From Polyangiaceae bacterium (GTDB taxonomy: Bacteria; Myxococcota_A; Polyangia; Polyangiales; Polyangiaceae), in assembly GCA_016929495.1 (NCBI GenBank), contig JAFGIS010000634.1, positions 1 through 35,740 of the forward strand: 35,740 bases of DNA, read 5' to 3'. The notes beneath the pieces were generated by a model that saw only the letters and a list, made by a program, of their open reading frames with translations, searched no databases and was not told where the DNA came from. Shown one piece after another: positions 1 to 5,981 of the stretch. Position 1 is the first letter of the stretch; the number at the start of each line of letters is the position of its first letter. The translations under genes and the position numbers were made by a program.

Positions 1-507
1 ACCAAGGGCTACCCGCCTAGCGTCTTCGCGGCGCTGCCGCGTCTGCTCGAGCGCGCGGGAACGGGTTCGGGCGCTGGAACCATGACCGCCTTGTACACAG
101 TACTGGTGGAGGGCGACGACCTCACGGACCCCATCAGCGATGCGGTGCGAAGCATCCTGGATGGCCACATCGTGATGTCGCGCCAGCTGGCCGAAAAGGG
201 CCACTATCCGGCCATCGACGTACTGCAAAGCATCTCCCGCCTGGCCACCGAGGTGGCCCATCCCCAGCAGCTTGCTGCGGCAGGCGCGCTCAGGGAGCTG
301 CTTTCGGCCTATCGAGAAGCCGCTGATCTGATCCAGGTCGGTGCCTATCAAGCAGGCAGCGATCCGCGGGTGGAAGCCGCTCTCAAGGCTATGCCCCATC
401 TCGACGGCTTCCTCCGCCAACGTACCGCAGAGCGCACCAGCGCGGCAGAAACGCTGGCGCGACTGCAGACACTCAGTCGTTTTGCTGACACCGGACGCGG
501 GCCATGA
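1..507 (+). CDS. fliI: Flagellar type III export ATPase FliI (C-terminal part)
   Basis: The frame is open from base 1, so the gene starts upstream; about 168 C-terminal residues are visible. The stretch TKGYPPSVFAALPRLLERAG, followed by YTVLVEGDDLTDPISDAVRSI and LDGHIVMSRQLAEKGHYPAID, is the conserved C-terminal half of the FliI/YscN ATPase domain. FliI hydrolyses ATP at the cytoplasmic base of the flagellar export apparatus. An ATG at 82 lies in the same frame but is internal: homology runs straight through it. The stop overlaps the next start by ATGA (504-507), indicating translational coupling to fliJ. The flagellar neighbours favour FliI over a virulence-type secretion ATPase. The Walker A region is outside the window. 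Confidence 0.93.
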   Translation, partial: TKGYPPSVFAALPRLLERAGTGSGAGTMTALYTVLVEGDDLTDPISDAVRSILDGHIVMSRQLAEKGHYPAIDVLQSISRLATEVAHPQQLAAAGALRELLSAYREAADLIQVGAYQAGSDPRVEAALKAMPHLDGFLRQRTAERTSAAETLARLQTLSRFADTGRGP

Positions 508-968
508 CTTCACGAAGAAAGCGTCTCGACAAAGTCGTCAAACACCGGGAGCGTCAACTCGAGAACAAGGTCCAGGCTCTTCAGCAGAGCCGCAATGCCC
601 AGGCGGCCGCGGCGGAACGCGCCCACCAGGAGCGACAGATGCTCCGGCAAGCAGCCGAGTACCGTGAGGCACTGACGCGCCAAGTGGTTCAGGTAGCCGA
701 CCTGGCGGCCGCCAGCCAATGGGTCGAGGCGAGGACCGGCCATTTGCAGCACGCGCACCACCAACTGGCGCGCGCCGACGCTGTGGTCGAACGTGCGCAG
801 CAGAGCACGCTGGCGGCCCGCAACGAGCTCAAGCGCGTGGAGCTGCTCGACAGCCGACTGGCACGCTTCGAGCTCAAGCAGAACGAGGGAGAGGAGCGCA
901 AGGCGCAGGACGAACACTGCGCGCGCCAGGTCGTTGCGAAACGCCGCTCCTCCGCGGACCCGCCATGA
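504..968 (+). CDS. fliJ: Flagellar export chaperone/stalk protein FliJ
   Basis: A 154-residue, highly charged, almost entirely alpha-helical protein rich in Gln, Arg, Glu and Ala, with no hydrophobic segment. Length, coiled-coil character and position directly after fliI match FliJ. FliJ inserts into the FliI hexamer like the gamma subunit of F-ATPases and helps export and chaperone recycling. Sequence conservation in this family is weak, so the call rests on architecture and gene order. The start at 504 overlaps the fliI stop and its own stop overlaps the next ATG at 965. Confidence 0.8.
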   Translation: MTSRRKRLDKVVKHRERQLENKVQALQQSRNAQAAAAERAHQERQMLRQAAEYREALTRQVVQVADLAAASQWVEARTGHLQHAHHQLARADAVVERAQQSTLAARNELKRVELLDSRLARFELKQNEGEERKAQDEHCARQVVAKRRSSADPP

Positions 969-1594
969 AAACCAGTCCTCTCTCCAACGCGCACGATGAG
1001 CGCAACACGGTCTCCGAGGACGACATGCGGCGCCGATGTCACCAGGCCGAGGTCGAACGCTGGTCGGCCATGCTCTGCGACATGGTGGCCGGCAGATCGG
1101 CCTCTGTCCCGTTTTCCATGGACGTCCCGGGATCGCCAGACACTTGGCGGCGCGGCGTTGGTCAGATGACGCCGGTGCGCCCCGGTTTCGGACAGCCCGG
1201 AATCGGTCAGCCGTGCGATGCGTCCGGTGACGCGGCGGGGGCCGACAGGGTGAACGAGCCAGGACGCGTGCAAATGCGCGTGGATAGCGAACAGCTGGGC
1301 GAGGTGGCCATAGTTGTCGAGCGGCGCGAAGGCGGCGTGCGCGTGGTCATCGGTTCTGCGGACGCCAAGGCCCTGGCACTGTTCGGAGCCGAGCGAGAAA
1401 CGCTGATGCAGGCGCTCGCGACGGTCGGTCTCGCCGTGGAAACAGTCCGGGTCGTGCAGCTGCAGCCCATCGGCACTGTTCTTGCTCAGCCCCTAGCGTT
1501 CCCAAGAGGCCGACGGGTCCGAGGGGACTCTGGCAACGGTTCGGATCGAGGTTTGCAGCAGAAGAGGTCGAAGCGGCTCGACGTTACGGGATGA
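965..1594 (+). CDS. Short FliK-like flagellar hook-length control protein
   Basis: 209 residues from the ATG at 965, which overlaps the fliJ stop by ATGA; an in-frame extension further upstream would run through fliJ and is rejected. The C-terminal part (VQMRVDSEQLGEVAIVVERR, then repeated 'L' heptads ending in LATVGLAVETVRVVQL) resembles the globular Flg_hook domain of FliK. That domain meets FlhB to switch export from hook to filament substrates. Most FliK proteins are 350-500 residues with a long disordered ruler; here only about 80 residues precede the domain. Either the hook is set differently or this is a divergent, shortened FliK. Position between fliJ and flgD is the classical fliK place. 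Confidence 0.68.
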   Translation: MKTSPLSNAHDERNTVSEDDMRRRCHQAEVERWSAMLCDMVAGRSASVPFSMDVPGSPDTWRRGVGQMTPVRPGFGQPGIGQPCDASGDAAGADRVNEPGRVQMRVDSEQLGEVAIVVERREGGVRVVIGSADAKALALFGAERETLMQALATVGLAVETVRVVQLQPIGTVLAQPLAFPRGRRVRGDSGNGSDRGLQQKRSKRLDVTG

Positions 1595-1600
1595 CGAACG

Positions 1601-2284
1601 ATGACTGACGCGATCCAGGCCACCACGACGACGTCGTCGGCGTTCGCGACGCAAGAAGCGGTCGAGCAGAACCTCGATCGAGACGACTTCTTGAAGCTCC
1701 TGGTGGCGCAGCTCCGGCACCAGGACCCGCTGGAGCCTCAGGACAACTCGGAGTTCGTCGCCCAGCTTGCCCAGTTCTCTTCGCTCGAGCAAGTCACGGC
1801 CATCAACGATCGGCTGGATCTGTTGAGCACTCAGTCCCGCGGTCTGGCCAACACCGAGACGGTCAACCTCGTCGGCAAGGAAGCCACGGTGCGCGGATCG
1901 ATGGTCACGGCGAAGGGCAGTGGCACCGCGGTCCCCGTCAACTTCACGCTCGAAGGCAACAGCGACGCCACGACGGTCTTCATTCAAGACCAGAACGGAC
2001 GCACGGTCCGAACGATCGACGTCGGCGCCCACGCGAGCGGGCTCGTCCAGCTGACCTGGGATGGCCGCGACAACACGGGCCTCGTGCAACCGGCAGGTAG
2101 CTACAAGGTCAGCGTCAGAGCCACCGTCGGCGAGGGGACTCCGGTCAGCGTGTCCCAGCAGACGCAGAGCACGGTCGAGGCCGTATCCTTCGACCAAGGC
2201 TACCCGGTGCTGCATCTGGCGAACGGGGTCAGTGTTCCAGTTTCCGACCTTCTCAGGGTCGATTCTCCACCCAGTAACCCATAA
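1601..2284 (+). CDS. flgD: Flagellar hook assembly scaffold FlgD
   Basis: 227 residues. The N-terminal motif DDFLKLLVAQLRHQDPLEPQ, then NSEFVAQLAQFSSLEQ, is diagnostic of FlgD. The second half (TVFIQDQNGRTVRTIDVG, LVQLTWDGRDNTG and PAGSYKVSVRA) is the FlgD Ig-like/FnIII insert. FlgD caps the growing hook and orders polymerisation of FlgE subunits outside the cell; it is exported through the FliI-powered apparatus. The start codon is six bases after the stop of the FliK-like gene, with only a weak ribosome site, consistent with coupled translation. flgE follows after 37 bases. Confidence 0.95.
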   Translation: MTDAIQATTTTSSAFATQEAVEQNLDRDDFLKLLVAQLRHQDPLEPQDNSEFVAQLAQFSSLEQVTAINDRLDLLSTQSRGLANTETVNLVGKEATVRGSMVTAKGSGTAVPVNFTLEGNSDATTVFIQDQNGRTVRTIDVGAHASGLVQLTWDGRDNTGLVQPAGSYKVSVRATVGEGTPVSVSQQTQSTVEAVSFDQGYPVLHLANGVSVPVSDLLRVDSPPSNP

Positions 2285-2310
2285 CCCAACGAACAATCAC
2301 CGATAGACAT

Positions 2311-2316
2311 AGGAGA
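2311..2316 (+). promoter_or_regulatory. Strong ribosome binding site of flgE
   Basis: AGGAGA lies 5 bases ahead of the flgE ATG at 2322. It is the clearest Shine-Dalgarno in the flagellar block, as expected for the abundant hook subunit. Confidence 0.7.
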
Positions 2317-2321
2317 TCCTC

Positions 2322-3611
2322 ATGGTTTTGCGTGCAATGTACTCAGGCGTTTCAGGCCTTCGCGCTGAGGGCGAGGCCCTCGGCGTCGTCGGCGACAACA
2401 TCGCCAACGTCAACACCGTCGGCTTCAAGAGCCAGCGCGCTGTATTCCAGGATGTGCTCGGCCACTCGATTCTGGCCGGCACAGGCTCGTCCCTGCCGGG
2501 CTCCGGCGTGCGTGTCGGCGACATCCAGCAGATGTTCACCCAGGGATCGCTCGCCAACACGGGCATCGCAACCGACTTGGCGCTCAATGGCGACGGTTTC
2601 TTCGTCGTCAATGGCACCGTGGACGGCGTGTCGGCGAACTTCTTCACTCGTGCGGGCCAGTTCGAGATCAACAACCAGGGCTACCTGGTGAATCCCAACG
2701 GTTTGCAGGTTCAAGGCTACGCCGCCAATCCTGACGGAACCTTCCAGGCCAGCATCTCCTCGATCCAGGCTCCCACGTCGGCCATCCAGCCGCATGCCAC
2801 GGAGAACGCGGAGATCACCGCCAATCTCGACTCGTCAGCGGTGATTCCGACCAATCCGTTCGACATCACGGATCCCGCCAACACGGCCAACTTCTCTTCG
2901 ACCATGACCGTGTACGACTCACTCGGCAATGCGCACACCATGGACGTGTACTTCGTCAAGACCGCCGACAACACGTGGGACTGGCACGGGGTCATCGATG
3001 CCGGAGACCTCGGCGGCACGGCCGGCACCAATCAAGAGGTTGGCACCGGGACCTTGACGTTCACCACCGATGGTGCCCTGGACGCCGTTTCGGCCACCAC
3101 CGTGACCGCGGACTTCACGGGCGCCACTGCCGGCCAGGTGGTCACACTGGACTTCGGGACCGCCATCGCCGACGGCGGCACGGGTCTCGACGGCACCACG
3201 CAGTTCGCCTCTCCGTCCAATGTCTCGTCTCAGTCGCAGGACGGCTACTCATCCGGCGACTTCTCGGGCGTGCAGGTGGACGGCACCGGCGTGGTGATGG
3301 GCCTGTACACCAACGGTCAGAAGATCGCGATCGGGCAGCTCGCCATCGCCAAGTTCCGCAACAACGACGGCTTGGGCCGCGCTGGACAGAACCTGTGGAT
3401 CGACACACGCGAGAGCGGTGCGGCGGCCATGGGCACTGCTGGCAGCGGTGGCCGCGGCGCCGTGTCGTCGGGAACACTCGAAAGCTCCAACGTCGATCTG
3501 GCCGAGGAATTCGTCGGTCTCATCCAACATCAACGCTCCTTCGCCGCCAACTCCAAGACGATCACGACTGCGGATGAGATGCTGCAGGAGCTGATCAACA
3601 TCAAGCGTTAA
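2322..3611 (+). CDS. flgE: Flagellar hook protein FlgE
   Basis: 429 residues. The N-terminus (RAMYSGVSGLRAEGEALGVV, then GDNIANVNTVGFKSQRAVF) is the conserved rod/hook-family motif that forms the inner D0 coiled coil. The C-terminus (SSNVDLAEEFVGLIQHQRSF, then ADEMLQELINIKR) is its helical partner. The middle is Thr/Gly/Asp-rich beta structure typical of exposed hook domains. About 120 copies of FlgE form the hook, linking motor and filament. FlgG-type distal rod proteins are usually near 260 residues and lack the large middle domain, so FlgE is preferred. Confidence 0.96.
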   Translation: MVLRAMYSGVSGLRAEGEALGVVGDNIANVNTVGFKSQRAVFQDVLGHSILAGTGSSLPGSGVRVGDIQQMFTQGSLANTGIATDLALNGDGFFVVNGTVDGVSANFFTRAGQFEINNQGYLVNPNGLQVQGYAANPDGTFQASISSIQAPTSAIQPHATENAEITANLDSSAVIPTNPFDITDPANTANFSSTMTVYDSLGNAHTMDVYFVKTADNTWDWHGVIDAGDLGGTAGTNQEVGTGTLTFTTDGALDAVSATTVTADFTGATAGQVVTLDFGTAIADGGTGLDGTTQFASPSNVSSQSQDGYSSGDFSGVQVDGTGVVMGLYTNGQKIAIGQLAIAKFRNNDGLGRAGQNLWIDTRESGAAAMGTAGSGGRGAVSSGTLESSNVDLAEEFVGLIQHQRSFAANSKTITTADEMLQELINIKR

Positions 3612-3642
3612 TACTAGTAGCACTATTGCAAGGTGATGCTCG

Positions 3643-4155
3643 TTGGCCTCAGAGGGTTACATGTCTGACGAGGCTGTACAGCCAGCAGCGGTGGAGAGCA
3701 GGCCGCGCAAGCGGTGGATCGGGATCCTGGTCGTCCTGGCGCTCGTTCTGGGCGCTGGGACGGCCGGGGCCCTGGTCGGTCCCCGCCTGGCGTCTCGGAT
3801 TGCCGGACCCGCGGCAGCCAAGACTGCCGAGGAGTCGCAACCCGACGACATACCCCCACCGCTCGAGCTCGAGGCGCTCGTGGTGGACGTGCGCGACGGT
3901 GACGACGGCGTCCACCATCTCAAAGTGGGATTGGCCCTCGAGATCGCGGCGGATGCCTCACCGGAACACGTCAAGAACCTCGTCCCTCGCGGCCGCGAAG
4001 CTGCGATCGCCTATCTTCGCTCGAAATCCGTGGATGAGCTCACGGGGTCGAAGCGGTTCGCCACGGTTAGCCAAGAGCTCAGTGCGTCAGTGATGCGCGC
4101 CTTTGGCAGGAAACACGTCAAACGCGTGGTCATCACCGACTTCGTCTCACAATGA
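3643..4155 (+). CDS. fliL: Flagellar basal body-associated protein FliL
   Basis: 170 residues from TTG at 3643, preceded by AAGGTGAT (3630-3637), which matches the 16S tail well. ATG at 3661, with a GAGGG just upstream, is an alternative that removes six residues. A positively charged stretch (RPRKRW) is followed by one membrane helix (about residues 26-47). The periplasmic domain has LEALVVDVRDGDDGVHHLKV and ends in VMRAFGRKHVKRVVITDFVS, the characteristic FliL end. FliL sits around the stators in the inner membrane and supports torque and stator retention. The stop overlaps the fliM start by ATGA. Confidence 0.9.
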   Translation: MASEGYMSDEAVQPAAVESRPRKRWIGILVVLALVLGAGTAGALVGPRLASRIAGPAAAKTAEESQPDDIPPPLELEALVVDVRDGDDGVHHLKVGLALEIAADASPEHVKNLVPRGREAAIAYLRSKSVDELTGSKRFATVSQELSASVMRAFGRKHVKRVVITDFVSQ

Positions 4156-5072
4156 AGCCAGAACGCCAAGCCGGACCGCCCAAACGACAGAGCACGTTGC
4201 CGCCGGGGCCGGGGCCAGGCGCGGGGGCACCAAAGCTGGTGGATCTAACCGGCCGAGAGCGGCACTTGCGTGCCGCCATGCAGGCGATGGCGCTGGTCGC
4301 CGAGCGCTTCTGCCGTGCCGCACGAAGAGCACTACCCTTCATGGTGAGGCAGAAAGCCCAGCTGGTGGCGCAGCCGGTGTCGATCCTCAGCCCCACCCGT
4401 CAGCACGAGGACGGCCCGAGCTTCGATGTGTATCTCGAGGCCGAGGAAATGCCGGCGTGGGGTATGATGACGCTCAACGCACCGGCACTGCGGCTCGTGC
4501 TGGAAGGCTCTCTCGGAGCGCGCGCCGCGAGCGCCGCTGACGTCGGATCCGATCTGACGTTGGCCCAGCGAGCGCTCATCGCTCGGGTGGCGCGCGACAT
4601 CGCCCAGCGCTTCGCCGATGTGGTTCGCGATGAGGTGGGTTTGACCCTCAGCATCGTCTCGGCCCAGGCCCGTGCAGCCGATGAACCCAGCGAACGCGCG
4701 ACCCCCGATGGTCTGCGCGTGGACTGCACGTTCGAGTCGATAGCAGCCGAGGCCGCCATCGGCATCATCATCGGCGCCGAGGCGCTCGAGCTGGCTGCGC
4801 GCGACAACGAGGAGGACGCGGAGCACGCGAGCGACCCACGAATGGCCGAGGCGCTACGTGAGGTGCGTATTGAAGTCGTCGCTGAGCTCGGAAGCGTCGA
4901 GCTCGGCCTGAAGCACGTCCTCGGACTGAAAGTGGGCCAGGTCATCCGCCTCTCGACAGCCGTCGACGACCCCATCGTCGTCAAGGTGGCTCGCATGCCC
5001 AAGTTCGCCGGCAGGCCTGTGGTTTCGCGGGGTCAGGTCGCGGTCGAAATTCGGGGTAGGCTTGGGGAGTAG
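4152..5072 (+). CDS. fliM: Flagellar motor switch protein FliM, without the CheY-binding peptide
   Basis: 306 residues. The middle domain (about 60-210) has the CheC/FliM-type layout with DLTLAQRALIARVARDIAQR, and the C-terminal SpoA domain is visible as VELGLKHVLGLKVGQVIRL. FliM builds the C-ring rotor and normally binds phospho-CheY through an N-terminal LSQxEIDALL-type peptide. Here the first 35 residues are Pro/Gly/Lys-rich and contain nothing like it. The gene overlaps fliL by 4 bases and closes the operon: no fliN follows. A fused or type III secretion SctQ-like role is possible, but the neighbours are all flagellar. Confidence 0.85.
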   Translation: MKPERQAGPPKRQSTLPPGPGPGAGAPKLVDLTGRERHLRAAMQAMALVAERFCRAARRALPFMVRQKAQLVAQPVSILSPTRQHEDGPSFDVYLEAEEMPAWGMMTLNAPALRLVLEGSLGARAASAADVGSDLTLAQRALIARVARDIAQRFADVVRDEVGLTLSIVSAQARAADEPSERATPDGLRVDCTFESIAAEAAIGIIIGAEALELAARDNEEDAEHASDPRMAEALREVRIEVVAELGSVELGLKHVLGLKVGQVIRLSTAVDDPIVVKVARMPKFAGRPVVSRGQVAVEIRGRLGE

Positions 5073-5391
5073 AGGTGGGTCGCAGCCCGGGGTCGTTGGC
5101 GTCGGAGGCGGTCCGGGACCGGTGCGCCGATTCGGCCGGTCTGTTCGGCCGACAGTAGCCCCTCCCAGGCCAGCGGATTGCATTGGACGGGCCGCCGAGC
5201 TAGTCTGCGGGCATTCACAGCGTGTTAGGTGACCGTCTGGCTGCTCTCTCGTTCATTGAGGATGCGGTAGTCGTTCGTCCAAGCAGGATCCTGTGATGCG
5301 GCGCGCAAACGCCGCAACTGATGCGTGAGTGCGTCGCGTGTCAGGTGACCGAAACCGCCTCCGCCAGGAGGCTCCCGACAGAGAGCAGTGC
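5073..5391 (+). other. Intergenic leader region before the RNA-binding protein gene
   Basis: 319 bases without a gene. It contains a 14-base direct repeat, GTGTyAGGTGACCG, at 5222-5235 and 5338-5351 (one difference). There is a hairpin GCGGCGcgcaaaCGCCGC at 5298-5315 and a small hairpin CCTCCgccaGGAGG at 5358-5371. The latter holds an AGGAGG, but 20 bases from the ATG, too far for a normal ribosome site. The layout would fit a structured 5' leader with promoter-proximal operator sites, but no promoter can be named with confidence. Confidence 0.4.
5105..5121. repeat. 17-base palindromic repeat, copy 1
   Basis: GAGGCGGTCCGGGACCG contains the palindromic core CGGTCCgGGACCG. An identical 17-mer occurs at 5901-5917, so the pair brackets the RNA-binding protein gene. 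It may be a terminator stem for the flagellar operon or a regulator site. Confidence 0.5.
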
Positions 5392-5784
5392 ATGAACAAC
5401 CGACTATACGTGGGCAATCTTTCTTTTCAGACCAGCGAAGAAGAGGTCGTGCGGACCTTCTCGCAGGTGGGCGAGGTGACCGAAGCGACGCTCGTGCTCG
5501 ACCGCGAGACCGGACGTTCGCGTGGCTTTGCTTTCGTGGTGATGGCCAGCGACGCCGACGCGCAGAAAGCCATCTCCGAGCTGGATGGCGCTGACCTGGA
5601 CGGTCGCCCCCTTCGCGTCAACATCGCGGAGGAGCGCAAGCCGCGTGGCGGTGGCTTCGGCGGCGGCGGCCGTGGCGGCGGTGGCTTCGGCGGCGGCGGC
5701 GGCCGTGGCGGCGGTGGCTTCGGCGGCGGCGGCCGTGGCGGCCGTGGTGGCCGCGGTGGTGACGATCGTCGCAATCGCTGGTAG
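5392..5784 (+). CDS. Glycine-rich RRM RNA-binding protein
   Basis: 130 residues from the ATG at 5392; earlier in-frame codons do not belong to the RRM fold. RNP2 is LYVGNL (residues 5-10) and RNP1 is RGFAFVVM (44-51), together one complete RRM with the aromatic residues that stack on RNA. From about residue 84 the tail is made of FGGGGRGGGG-type RGG repeats. This matches the bacterial Rbp family also found in cyanobacteria and deltaproteobacteria, which bind single-stranded RNA and are often cold-induced. The gene stands alone, with a long leader and a convergent neighbour. The tail is encoded by near-identical GGC/GGT-rich units, a slippage-prone stretch. Confidence 0.92.
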   Translation: MNNRLYVGNLSFQTSEEEVVRTFSQVGEVTEATLVLDRETGRSRGFAFVVMASDADAQKAISELDGADLDGRPLRVNIAEERKPRGGGFGGGGRGGGGFGGGGGRGGGGFGGGGRGGRGGRGGDDRRNRW

Positions 5785-5809
5785 TCCGCTCGGTCGTGCT
5801 GCCTCGGGT

Positions 5810-5836
5810 GCGAGGCGTCGTCTGCCGATGCCTCGC
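5810..5836 (+). terminator. Possible hairpin terminator after the RRM gene
   Basis: GCGAGGC (5810-5816) pairs perfectly with GCCTCGC (5830-5836) across a 13-base loop, 26 bases after the RRM stop codon. GCCTCG at 5801-5806 can also pair with the left arm in an alternative short hairpin. There is no T-tract, so intrinsic termination is uncertain. Confidence 0.35.
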
Positions 5837-5900
5837 GCCCGCTAGCACACGGTTTCACCAAGAACGATGACCGACCCTGAGGGGGTACCGTGGGGCAAAC

Positions 5901-5917
5901 GAGGCGGTCCGGGACCG
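5901..5917. repeat. 17-base palindromic repeat, copy 2
   Basis: Identical to 5105-5121. Here the palindrome extends one base further (GCGGTCCgGGACCGC, 5904-5918). It lies between the convergent RRM and VWA genes, where a bidirectional terminator would be expected. Confidence 0.5.
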
Positions 5918-5981
5918 CAAGCGTCGCCAGGGGGGCCCGCTGGGGCGGCGTCTTCGCCTCTCGGCTCCATGGAGACGCGCG

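Noticed and set aside
3040-3060. TGGCAC followed by a TTG, suggesting a sigma-54 promoter within flgE
   Set aside because: The -12 GC is not correctly placed and the site lies within the coding sequence.
5641-5760. Regular GC-rich repeats that could be mistaken for a CRISPR or satellite
   Set aside because: They encode the RGG/FGGGG tail of the RRM protein in frame and have no spacers.
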